Positions 51,357-59,022 of a stretch of 64,000 nucleotides of DNA are shown here, one piece after another. Source of the DNA: Streptomyces coeruleorubidus. GTDB lineage: Bacteria > Actinomycetota > Actinomycetes > Streptomycetales > Streptomycetaceae. Made by a program: the position numbers and the translations under genes. Within the stretch, counting starts at the first letter, position 1; every line of letters starts with the position of its first letter. The notes under the pieces were generated by a model that was given only the letters and a program-made list of their open reading frames with translations, did not search any database and was not told the origin of the DNA. The stretch spans positions 3,100,001 to 3,164,000 of the forward strand of contig NZ_CP118527.1 in the NCBI RefSeq assembly GCF_028885415.1, given 5' to 3'.

Positions 51357-51703
51357 CCCTGGCACCTGAGACCACCGATCTGAAGGTCCAGCTCGCACTG
51401 GACGGCGACTGGTTCACGGTCTGCGACCTGAGCATGCTGCTCCCGGGCCGCGGGGTGGCGGCACTGCTGCCGGACGGCCGCCAGGCGGCGATCTTCCGGG
51501 ACCGCTCCGGTGAGCTGTTCGCCGTCGACAACCGCGACCCGTTCACCGGCGCGGCCGTCCTCTCCCGCGGCCTGACCGGCACCCACCAGGGCCGCCCCTT
51601 CGTCGCCTCGCCCCTGCTGAAGCAGCGCTTCGACCTGGCGTCCGGGCAGTGCCTGGACGACGAGGAGGTCCAAGTGACGTCGTACAAGGTGCGCACCGCG
51701 TAG
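51353..51703 (+). CDS. nirD: Nitrite reductase small subunit (Rieske-like NirD)
   Basis: 116 residues. Rieske-fold protein WFTVCDLSMLLPGRGVAALLPDGRQAAIFRDRSGELFAVDNRDPFTGAAVLSRG; in NirD the Rieske Cys/His cluster ligands are lost, and indeed the CxH/CxxH pairs are absent here. It supports NirB assembly or activity. ATG overlaps the nirB stop (ATGA at 51353-51356), so coupled translation. Operon ends here. Confidence 0.92.
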   Translation: MTLAPETTDLKVQLALDGDWFTVCDLSMLLPGRGVAALLPDGRQAAIFRDRSGELFAVDNRDPFTGAAVLSRGLTGTHQGRPFVASPLLKQRFDLASGQCLDDEEVQVTSYKVRTA

Positions 51704-51782
51704 GAACGTAAACGCCCGGCTCGGAACGCCCCTCCCCGGAGGGGTGTTTCCGTGTTCCGTTACCGCCTGGCAGGCTGGGGCC

Positions 51783-52625
51783 ATGGTTGCGCAGCCGAAC
51801 GACGGGCCCGGCCTCTCCTGGCTCGGTCCTCCGATCGACGCCCGCCCGCTGTTCGAGCCGGAACTCGAAGCGCTGCTGGGGCTTTTGCGGGGCCTGCGGC
51901 CCGGTCAGTGGCACGAGACGGCCGTGCCGGGCTGGACGGTGCACGACGTCGCCGTACACGTCCTCGGCGACTACCGCGCCCGACTCGGCCGCCGCGAGTT
52001 CGGTGCCTTCGCACCGGGAGAGACCCTGGAGGCGTTCATCCACCGCGCCAACCAGGAGTGGGTCGACCGCCACCGGGACATGGACCCGGCCTCGCTCGTC
52101 GACGCCCTGGAAGAGGCCGGCACCGAACTGGCCCGCCGCTTCGCGCACACCGACCTGGACGCGCCGTCCCTGGGCGTGTCCTGGGCCGGGGTGGACCCGG
52201 CGCCGATGTGGCTGGACTGTGCCCGGGAGTTCACCGAGTACTGGACGCACCGCCAGCAGATCCGGCACGCGGCCGGGCTGGGCACCGACCCCGAGCCGCG
52301 GGCCCTGTCCCTGGTCCTGGACACCTTCATGCGGGCCCTGCCCCACACGCTGCGCGACACCGCCGCGCCGGCCGGCACGCGGGTGGCGCTGACGGTCACC
52401 GGCCCGACAGGGGGCACCTGGGCTGCGACCGCCGGGCCGGAGGGCTGGTCCCTGGCGGAGGACTCCGGCGGACGACCGGCCGCCACCGTGGAGCTGGACA
52501 CGGAGACCGCCTGGCGGCTGTGCACGCGGGGTGTCCAGCCGGCCGACGCTCTCGCGAGTGCCCGGGTCGAGGGAGACCGGCGGCTCGCCGAGGCGGCGTG
52601 CCGGATCGTGTCGATCGTCTACTGA
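51783..52625 (+). CDS. Maleylpyruvate isomerase family (MDMPI/DinB-like) mycothiol-type protein
   Basis: 280 residues from ATG 51783. N-terminal DinB-like four-helix domain (LEALLGLLRGLRPGQWHETAVPGWTVHDVAVHVLGDY, with GWTVHDVAVHV giving the metal His), later WTHRQQIRHAAG supplying the other His, and a C-terminal SCP2-like MDMPI_C domain (VALTVTGPTGGTWAATAGPEG). Metal-dependent, mycothiol-using transferases or isomerases belong here. Found in actinobacteria only in numbers. CAGGCT 6 nt before the ATG may be a leaderless -10. Confidence 0.85.
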   Translation: MVAQPNDGPGLSWLGPPIDARPLFEPELEALLGLLRGLRPGQWHETAVPGWTVHDVAVHVLGDYRARLGRREFGAFAPGETLEAFIHRANQEWVDRHRDMDPASLVDALEEAGTELARRFAHTDLDAPSLGVSWAGVDPAPMWLDCAREFTEYWTHRQQIRHAAGLGTDPEPRALSLVLDTFMRALPHTLRDTAAPAGTRVALTVTGPTGGTWAATAGPEGWSLAEDSGGRPAATVELDTETAWRLCTRGVQPADALASARVEGDRRLAEAACRIVSIVY

Positions 52626-52644
52626 TCAACGGCCGTGCCGGGCT

Positions 52645-52675
52645 GTCGAGTTGCTGTCGGCTTCGCCGACTCGAC
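52645..52675. terminator. Possible terminator hairpin and nearby 18-bp repeats
   Basis: GTCGAGT (52645-52651) can pair with ACTCGAC (52669-52675), and inside it GTCGGC pairs with GCCGAC (52656-52661/52665-52670), two competing stems. Immediately downstream TCGAGTCACA is repeated at 52704 and 52722. No U-run. Confidence 0.4.
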
Positions 52676-52760
52676 TGCCGTGCCGGGGGTACTTCGCGTT
52701 TCATCGAGTCACAGCTTTTCGTCGAGTCACATCCCCCCTTCCTTCCACGGAGGCCCCACC

Positions 52761-53702
52761 ATGACTCGGAACCACCCCCGGCCGTCCCGGCGGACCGTGC
52801 TCGGCGGGGCCGTCGCCGCGCTCGCGGTGGCCGCCGGCACCACCGGCACGGCGCAGGCCGCTCCCGGAACCCACTGGCCGACCGAGTTCCCGCTGCCCGA
52901 CGGCTGGCTACCCGAGGGGATCACCATAGGCAGCAGGCCGTACGCGTACATGGGCTCGCGCGCCGACGGCGCGATCTACCGCACCGATCTGCGCACCGGC
53001 AAAGGCGGTGTCCTGCACGAGGGCGCCGCCGGTCTGGCGTCCATCGGCCTGAAGCTGGACCGTGACGGCCTGCTGTACGTGGCCGGCGGCGCCGGAGGCA
53101 CCGCGAGGATCGTCGACGCCCGCACCGGCGAGCTGTTCACCACCTACCAACTCACCCGTGACGCCGCCCCGTTCATCAACGACGTCGTCCTGCACGAGGA
53201 CCGCGCCTGGTTCACCGACTCCCGTGCGGCCGTTCTCCACGGCGTCCCGCGCGGCCGGCGGGGCGAGGTCCGCGCCCTCCCGCTCACCGGCGAGTGGGTG
53301 CAGGCGCCCGCCGGGACCAACAGCGCCAACGGCCTGGTCGCCACGCCCGACGGCCACGGCCTGCTCGTCGTCAACGCGGGTCAGCTGTACAACGTGGATA
53401 TCAGGACCGGCCACGCCACCAGGATCACGCTGGAGGGCGCCACGGACGTGGCGGGCGGCGACGGCCTGGTCCGCCTCGGCCGCACCCTGTACGTCGTCCA
53501 GAACCGCCTGAACAAAATCACCGTCTGGGACCTCGACCGGAAGGCCACCACCGCCACCCTGACCAGGACGATCACCGACCCCCGCTTCGACGTCCCCACC
53601 ACCGCCGCCCGCTACGGCGACCGCATCTACCTGGTCAACGCCCGCTTCACCAGCCCGCAGACGCCGGAGACGACGTTCAACGCGGTGGCCGTGGCCCTGT
53701 GA
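52761..53702 (+). CDS. Tat-exported SMP-30/NHL-like beta-propeller protein
   Basis: 313 residues. Twin-Arg signal peptide RPSRRTVLGGAVAALAVAAG with cleavage near AQA|APG. The mature part is a beta-propeller of repeated strands (YAYMGSRADGAIYRTDLRTGK, LYVAGGAGGTARIVDARTGE, INDVVLHEDRAWFTDSR, LYNVDIRTGHATRI), resembling SMP-30/gluconolactonase or superoxide-dismutase-annotated propellers of streptomycetes. Enzymatic activity not assignable. Preceded by ACGGAGG. Convergent with the SDR gene, 3 bp apart. Confidence 0.8.
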   Translation: MTRNHPRPSRRTVLGGAVAALAVAAGTTGTAQAAPGTHWPTEFPLPDGWLPEGITIGSRPYAYMGSRADGAIYRTDLRTGKGGVLHEGAAGLASIGLKLDRDGLLYVAGGAGGTARIVDARTGELFTTYQLTRDAAPFINDVVLHEDRAWFTDSRAAVLHGVPRGRRGEVRALPLTGEWVQAPAGTNSANGLVATPDGHGLLVVNAGQLYNVDIRTGHATRITLEGATDVAGGDGLVRLGRTLYVVQNRLNKITVWDLDRKATTATLTRTITDPRFDVPTTAARYGDRIYLVNARFTSPQTPETTFNAVAVAL

Positions 53703-53705
53703 GCG

Positions 53706-54632
53706 TCAAGCCTTCAGAGCGCCGTACGTCACCCCGGTCAGCTCCTCGGACGCGGCCCACAGCCGCTGTCCCGCCGCGTCGTTGAGGGTCCAGGGCGCCC
53801 GCCAGGACGGTGCGGGCGCCCCGCGCCACATGGCGATGTGCGGGCCGGTGAAGGAGTCGGGCCGTACGCCGGGTTCTGTCGCGGCGTACAGGATCGGCAG
53901 CGCGCCCGCCTCGGCCGGCTGCGCGATGACCCGGTTGGCGATCCGCACGAGCCGCTCGGCGGCCGGGCGCCCCTCGGCGAGCGGTCCGGTGGTCTGGAGG
54001 TTGGTGGCCGCGTACCCGGGGTGGGCCGCGGCCGCCACCAGGTCCGTGCCGTGCGCCGCCGCCCGGCGCGCCAGCTCGTGCGTGAACAGCAGGTTGGCCG
54101 TCTTGGAACGGGCGTAGGCGATCCAGCGCCGGTAGCGCCGCTCGCTGTTGAGGTCGTTGATGTCGATGTTGGCGAGGGCGTGCATCCCGCTGGAGACGAC
54201 CACGACCCTGGCCCCCGGCGCCGCCAGCAGCACGGGCAACAGCAGCCCGGTGAGGGCGAAGTGCCCCAGGTGGTTGACTCCGAGCTGCGTCTCGAAACCG
54301 TCCGCCGTCGTCCCGTACGGCAGCGCCATCACCCCGGCGTTGTCGACGAGCACGTCCAGCCGCTCGTACGGGAAACCGGCCGCGAACTCGCGTACGGAGG
54401 CGAGGTCTCCGAGGTCGAGCCGGCCGAGCTCGACCCGGGCCTGTGGCAGTTCCGCACGGAGCCGGTCCACGGCCGCGTTGCCCCGGGCCTCGCTGCGGCA
54501 CGCGAGCACCACCCGCGCGCCCTTGCGGGCCAGTTCCCGTGCAGTGACGAGCCCGATCCCGCTGTTGGCGCCGGTGACGACGGCGACGCGGCCGCTCTGG
54601 TCCGGTATGTCCTGTGTGGTCCAGCCTGGCAT
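53706..54632 (-). CDS. Short-chain dehydrogenase/reductase (retinol-dehydrogenase-like)
   Basis: 308 residues from ATG 54632 (GGAGCCTGCC before it). Cofactor loop VAVVTGANSGIGLVTARELARKG with ACRSEARG favouring NADP, NAG motif DVLVDNAGVMALPYG, catalytic Ser in VVVSSGMHALAN and YARSK as YxxxK. The extended C-terminus (LRP/WW-type oxidoreductase group) handles larger lipophilic substrates. Unlinked in function to its neighbours. Confidence 0.88.
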   Translation of the reverse strand: MPGWTTQDIPDQSGRVAVVTGANSGIGLVTARELARKGARVVLACRSEARGNAAVDRLRAELPQARVELGRLDLGDLASVREFAAGFPYERLDVLVDNAGVMALPYGTTADGFETQLGVNHLGHFALTGLLLPVLLAAPGARVVVVSSGMHALANIDINDLNSERRYRRWIAYARSKTANLLFTHELARRAAAHGTDLVAAAAHPGYAATNLQTTGPLAEGRPAAERLVRIANRVIAQPAEAGALPILYAATEPGVRPDSFTGPHIAMWRGAPAPSWRAPWTLNDAAGQRLWAASEELTGVTYGALKA

Positions 54633-54698
54633 GGCAGGCTCCCTCCATCGGTGGCCGCGATCCAGCCTACGAGGGGCCCCGCGCCGCCTGATCGAACG

Positions 54699-54734
54699 GG
54701 GGGCGTGCACGCCGTACTTGGCGTGCACGCCCCC
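54699..54734. terminator. 15-bp perfect hairpin after the SulP gene
   Basis: GGGGGCGTGCACGCC (54699-54713) and GGCGTGCACGCCCCC (54720-54734) enclose the loop GTACTT. Lies downstream of the minus-strand SulP gene and before the SDR gene, so most likely its terminator. Confidence 0.75.
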
Positions 54735-54754
54735 GGCGTCAGGTACGGCGAGGA

Positions 54755-54796
54755 GGGCCCGGGCCACTGGGCCCCGGCCACTGGGCCCCGGCCACT
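54755..54796. repeat. Three-copy 14-bp tandem repeat
   Basis: GGGCCCCGGCCACT repeated three times (first copy with one shifted G) immediately after the SulP stop codon at 54798. Confidence 0.75.
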
Positions 54797-54797
54797 G

Positions 54798-57332
54798 TCA
54801 GCCCACCGGGCTCGACCGCTGCTCTTCCGGGAGGGGCCGGGTGTCGAGGTAGAACCACTCGGCGTCGGCGGTGGGCCAGGGGGAGGGTTCCCCCACCGGT
54901 TCGCCCCACGGTTCTTCGGCCGTGGTCGTGACAGGCCGTTTGGGCAGGGGTGCGTGAGCTTGTGCCGCGGGGGCCGCGGCCCGGTCGCCGGCCGGCTTCG
55001 GCTCCCCCGGCATCAGCAGCTCCACCCGCAGCCCCAGTCCACGCTGCTGGGCGGTGAACTCCTCGACCTGGTTGCGGCAGGCGTGGTCCAGGTGGGTCAC
55101 GCCGGTCAGGTCGAGCCGGATCCTCGGCTTCCCGGACGCGGCGGCGGCCTCCAGCGCCTCGATCACCTTCGGCAGCCGCAGGAACGTCGCGTTGCCGGCC
55201 ATGACGACCTTGGCCGTGTCGTCCTCGACGTGCTGGCGGATCGCGGTCTGGGACATACGGAGCGCGGCCAGCACGATCCCCGCGGCGAGGCCGATCAGCA
55301 CGCCCTCCAGCAGCGCGGTCACCACGATGACCAGCGTGGTCAGCGTCATCACCGCGAACTCGCCCTTGTCCTGCCGCCACATCTTCGGGAACTCGGCGGG
55401 CGCGAACAGTTTCCAGCCGCTGTGCACGAGAACGCCGGCGAGCACCGAGATCGGGATCAGCGCGAGCACCTGCGGCAGCAGCAGCGCGAAGGCGAGCAGC
55501 CACAGGCCGTGCAGGGTGCGGGAGAGCCGGGTCTTGGCCCCGGCCTGGACGTTGGCCGAACTGCGGGCCACGACCGCGGTGATCGGGAGCGCGCCGAGGA
55601 TGCCCGCGACGGTGTTCCCGGCGCCCTGGGCGATCAGCTCGGTGTTGTAGCGGGTGCGCGGGCCGCTGTGCATACGGTCCACGGCGGCGGCCGTGAACAG
55701 GCTCTCGGCGGACGCGATGACCGTGAAGGTGAGGATGGCGGTGATGACCGCCCCGTCCGCGAGCCCGGCGAACTGCTCCGGCCCGGGCACCGACACGGAC
55801 GCGAGCAGATTGCCCACCTGGAGCGTCTTCACGTCCACGCCGGGCAGCGCGGCGACCACGATGCCGATGCCCACGGCGACCAGTGCGGCCGGGATCTTCC
55901 CGACCGGGCCCGGCACCTTCTTCCACACGAAGCTGAGCACGATCGTGACGACACCGAGCAGGGTGGCGATCATCGCCTGCGGGTTCGTCAGGATGCCGGC
56001 CAGCAGTCCGGGGATGCCGGCCATGTTCTCGATCGCCGTGCCGGGGGCCTTGGCGTCGGCCATCGGATAGGCCTGGCTGAACATCAGCGGCACGCCGATG
56101 CCGGCCAGCATGCCCTGGACGACGGCGACCGAGATGGCCTGGAACATCCGGCCGAGCCGCACCAGTCCCAGGATGATCTGGAGGAGGCCGGCGAACAGCA
56201 CGATCACGCCGAGCATGGCCACGCCGAGTTCGGCGACGGTCTCCGCGACGAGCGCGGCGAGGCCGGCGGCCGGCCCGCTGACCTGGAGCGTACTGCCGCG
56301 TGCCGCGCCGACGACCAGACCGCCGATCACCCCGGAGATGATCCCGAGCTCGGCCGGCACGCCGGAGGCGACGGCGACACCGATGCACAGCGGCAGGGCG
56401 ACGAGGAAGACGACGAGCGAGGCGGTGATGTCGGTGACGAGGTCGCCCTTGGCCGCGCCCTTGCCCCCGGCGCCCTTCGCACGACCCGCCACACGGCCCA
56501 TCAGCCCGCCCAGCGCACCGCCCGCGCCCCCTCCGGCCGAGCCGCCCGCCGATTCACCGGACGGGCCGCCCGACCTCCGTGTCGCGCCCCTCGCCGAGTT
56601 CCCCGCCAAGCCGCCACCGGGACCACCCGACCGACCACCCACCGAACCGCCCACCGGTCCACCCGACCGCCGATACGCAGAGCCCCCCGACGAGTCCCCG
56701 ACCAGACCACCGCCGGGACCACCCGACCGACCACCCACCGAACCGCCCACCGGTCCACCCGACCGCCGATACGCAGAGCCCCCCGACGAGTCCCCGACCA
56801 GACCACCGCCGGGGCCACTCGACCGACCTCCCGTCAAACCGCCCGAAGGTCCGCCCGACCCCCAGCCCGCGGTACCTCCCGCCGCACCACCCAGCGGCCC
56901 GTCCGCCTGCCAGTCCCCCGAGCCCCGCGCGGAGCCGCCTGCCCGCCAGTCCCCCGCAACCTCCTCGGAACGGCCCGGCCCCCACTCCACCGCACCCTCC
57001 GTGGAACCGCCCGACCCCCACTCCGCCGCACCCTCCGCGGAACCGCCCGGCCCCCACTCCCCAGCACCCCCGTCGGAGCCAGCGGACCCCCAACCCGCCG
57101 CGCCCTCCCCGCGACCGCCCGGCCCCCAGTCCCCCGAGCCCCCGGCAAAGCCACCCGACTCCCAACTCCCCGAGTCCTCCGCGGAACCGCCCGGTCCCCA
57201 GTCCGAAGCACCCCCCTCGGAGCCAGCCGCCCCCCAACCCGCCTTGTCTCCGGCCGGACCGGCCGGACCGCCCGGCCGGCCACCCGGCGCGGCGCCACCC
57301 CGTGTCCGCCCCCGCGCATGCGCCCCGCTCAC
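54798..57332 (-). CDS. SulP-family anion (bicarbonate/sulfate) transporter with long Gly-rich repeat N-terminus
   Basis: 844 residues from GTG 57332, whose GTGA overlaps the stop of the carbonic anhydrase gene. Residues 1-295 are low-complexity: WG/WE-containing GG-S-x-E units (such as GEWGPGGSAEGAAEW) and two perfect 32-residue repeats. From residue ~296 a SulP membrane domain follows (DLVTDITASLVVFLVALPLCIG, VSGPAAGLAALVAE, SAESLFTAAAVDRM), 10-12 helices, and a C-terminal STAS domain (KPRIRLDLTGVTHLDHACRNQVEEF). SulP proteins transport sulfate or bicarbonate; coupling to carbonic anhydrase favours bicarbonate. The Gly-rich extension is not normal for the family. Confidence 0.87.
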   Translation of the reverse strand: MSGAHARGRTRGGAAPGGRPGGPAGPAGDKAGWGAAGSEGGASDWGPGGSAEDSGSWESGGFAGGSGDWGPGGRGEGAAGWGSAGSDGGAGEWGPGGSAEGAAEWGSGGSTEGAVEWGPGRSEEVAGDWRAGGSARGSGDWQADGPLGGAAGGTAGWGSGGPSGGLTGGRSSGPGGGLVGDSSGGSAYRRSGGPVGGSVGGRSGGPGGGLVGDSSGGSAYRRSGGPVGGSVGGRSGGPGGGLAGNSARGATRRSGGPSGESAGGSAGGGAGGALGGLMGRVAGRAKGAGGKGAAKGDLVTDITASLVVFLVALPLCIGVAVASGVPAELGIISGVIGGLVVGAARGSTLQVSGPAAGLAALVAETVAELGVAMLGVIVLFAGLLQIILGLVRLGRMFQAISVAVVQGMLAGIGVPLMFSQAYPMADAKAPGTAIENMAGIPGLLAGILTNPQAMIATLLGVVTIVLSFVWKKVPGPVGKIPAALVAVGIGIVVAALPGVDVKTLQVGNLLASVSVPGPEQFAGLADGAVITAILTFTVIASAESLFTAAAVDRMHSGPRTRYNTELIAQGAGNTVAGILGALPITAVVARSSANVQAGAKTRLSRTLHGLWLLAFALLLPQVLALIPISVLAGVLVHSGWKLFAPAEFPKMWRQDKGEFAVMTLTTLVIVVTALLEGVLIGLAAGIVLAALRMSQTAIRQHVEDDTAKVVMAGNATFLRLPKVIEALEAAAASGKPRIRLDLTGVTHLDHACRNQVEEFTAQQRGLGLRVELLMPGEPKPAGDRAAAPAAQAHAPLPKRPVTTTAEEPWGEPVGEPSPWPTADAEWFYLDTRPLPEEQRSSPVG
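56621..56812. repeat. Two tandem 96-bp repeats in the SulP gene
   Basis: Units 56621-56716 and 56717-56812 are essentially identical; each encodes 32 residues including GGLVGDSSGGSAYRRSGGPV. Degenerate part-copies flank both sides. Recent duplication and strain variability are likely. Confidence 0.85.
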
Positions 57333-57934
57333 GCGGCATGCACCCGGAAGGCGCCGTCGTCGCCGAGTTCGTAGACGAACCCCGTGTCGACCTCGTAGTA
57401 CCAGCCGTGCAGCCGCAGCCGGCCCGCGTCGAGCCGCTGGCGCACCACCGGGTAACTTCGCAGCGCGGCCAGCTGGTTGACGACGTTGCCCTGGGACACC
57501 TCCGGCAGCGACGGGTCGTCCGGCGCGGACTCCAGGACGGGGGCCAGTTCGGGGCGGGCGATGTGGAGCCAGGCGTCCACGCCGGGCAGGGCGGACAGGT
57601 CGTCGCCGGACTTCAGCGCGCCCATCGCGCCGCAGTGTGAGTGACCGCACACCACGATGTCCTGAACCCCGAGCACTTCCAGTGCGTACTCGATGGTGGC
57701 CGCCTCACCTGAGGCCCCGGGCCGTCCGTAGGGCGGCACGATATTGCCCGCGTTGCGCAGCTCGAATATTTCTCCGGGCCGTGCGCCCATGATCAGTGCG
57801 GGTATGACCCGGGAATCCGAGCAGGTGATGAACAGCACCTCCGGATATTGCCCCTCGGCCAGTTTCCGGTATTCGCCGCTGTCGAAATCTACGCGCGTCC
57901 TGAACGTGCGGGCACGGTCCAGCAATGCCTTCAA
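57329..57934 (-). CDS. Beta-class carbonic anhydrase
   Basis: 201 residues from TTG 57934, chosen because AGGAGG lies 5 nt upstream; the longer frame to 58039 reads non-coding. Zinc ligands and catalytic dyad: VLFITCSDSRVIP (Cys, Asp-Arg), VVCGHSHCGAMGAL (His, Cys). Interconverts CO2 and bicarbonate in the cytoplasm. Stop overlaps the GTG of the SulP gene, so the enzyme and transporter are made together. Divergent from the two-component regulator across 218 bp that holds a relatively AT-rich promoter region. Confidence 0.93.
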   Translation of the reverse strand: MKALLDRARTFRTRVDFDSGEYRKLAEGQYPEVLFITCSDSRVIPALIMGARPGEIFELRNAGNIVPPYGRPGASGEAATIEYALEVLGVQDIVVCGHSHCGAMGALKSGDDLSALPGVDAWLHIARPELAPVLESAPDDPSLPEVSQGNVVNQLAALRSYPVVRQRLDAGRLRLHGWYYEVDTGFVYELGDDGAFRVHAA

Positions 57935-58152
57935 CTCTGCCTCCTGAACTGGGAATTTCCATCCGTGCACTCCACCGTAGAGGGGCGACCTACAGAGGAA
58001 GGTTAAGCGAACTCCAGAGCCGGCCCAGGAATTGAACATTCTTTGTCCGGATACCCAGACGAACGGTCATCTTGTAGCGTGTGAACTCCAGGGCGGAGAA
58101 TGCTAATTCACGCTGCCCGGATTCATGCCGGCTTCACGGAGAGACAGGACGT

Positions 58153-59022
58153 ATGGGCCTACGAGTGCTGCTCATCGAGGACGACGAGACGATCGCCGAG
58201 CCGCTCACCGAAGGGCTCGGCCACTTCGGGCTGACGGTCGACCACGTCGCCACCGGCGCGGACGGACTGAGAGGCCCGTACAACGACGTCGTCCTGCTCG
58301 ACCTGGGACTGCCGGACATGGACGGCATCGACGTCTGCCGCGGCATCCGGCAGGTCTCGGACGTGCCCATCGTCATCCTCAGCGCCCGCGGCGAGGAGGC
58401 CGACCGCGTGCTGGGCCTGGAACTGGGCGCGGACGACTACCTGGCGAAACCATTCAGCGTGCGGGAGCTGGTGGCCCGGGTCCGTGCGGTGACCCGCCGC
58501 ACGCAACGCACCCAGCAGGCCTTCCCCGAGCCCCCGGGCGCACCGAGCGCACCGGGCTCACAGAGCACGCCGACCACACCGGGCACCGCCGAGCCACTGC
58601 CGCCCTACGAACCGGCCCCCTCCCCCACGTACGAGCCGGCCCCGGCCCTCTCCTACGACCCCCCTGCCACACCACCGTCGTACGACTCGGCCCCCGAGCC
58701 CCCGCACGACCCCGGCCCGCTCGTGGTGGACCGCCGTACCCGCCAGGTCTGGGTCGGCGACTCCCCCGTGCTGCTCACCCCCAAGGAGTTCGACCTGCTG
58801 GCGCTCCTCAGCGAGGACCCGGGCGCGGTCTACTCGCGCCAGCAGATCCTCGACCGCGTCTGGGATCCGCACTACGACGGCCCGACCAAGACCCTGGACG
58901 TCCATGTGGCCGCGCTGCGCCGCAAGTTGGGGCACCCGGCGTGGATCAGGACGCTGCGGGGCGTGGGCTTCCGGCTGGCGGTGCACACGGGGCCGAACGC
59001 CCCGCAGGTGGCCTCTCCATGA
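58153..59022 (+). CDS. OmpR-family response regulator with long Pro-rich linker
   Basis: 289 residues from ATG 58153. Receiver domain: acidic pair LLIEDDET, phospho-Asp50 in VVLLDLGLPDMDG, Lys in LAKPFS. C-terminal winged helix: LLTPKEFDLLALLSEDPGAVYSRQQIL and TKTLDVHVAALRRKLG. Between them is a ~70-residue Pro/Tyr-rich linker with YEPAP/YDPP repeats, far longer than usual. TctD/QseB-like. The ATG of the kinase overlaps its stop (ATGA at 59019-59022). Confidence 0.93.
   Translation: MGLRVLLIEDDETIAEPLTEGLGHFGLTVDHVATGADGLRGPYNDVVLLDLGLPDMDGIDVCRGIRQVSDVPIVILSARGEEADRVLGLELGADDYLAKPFSVRELVARVRAVTRRTQRTQQAFPEPPGAPSAPGSQSTPTTPGTAEPLPPYEPAPSPTYEPAPALSYDPPATPPSYDSAPEPPHDPGPLVVDRRTRQVWVGDSPVLLTPKEFDLLALLSEDPGAVYSRQQILDRVWDPHYDGPTKTLDVHVAALRRKLGHPAWIRTLRGVGFRLAVHTGPNAPQVASP

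Noticed and set aside
47418..51398. 1326-codon open frame on the minus strand opposite the FAD gene and nirB
   Set aside because: Antisense shadow of GC-rich genes: no domain, repetitive Arg/Gly/Asp composition, and the plus strand encodes full-length enzymes with intact motifs.
56501..57339. Separate PE-PGRS-like or Arg/Pro-rich genes in other frames of the SulP repeat region
   Set aside because: The same DNA is open in several frames because of its repeats; only the SulP frame joins a real domain and has a coupled start.
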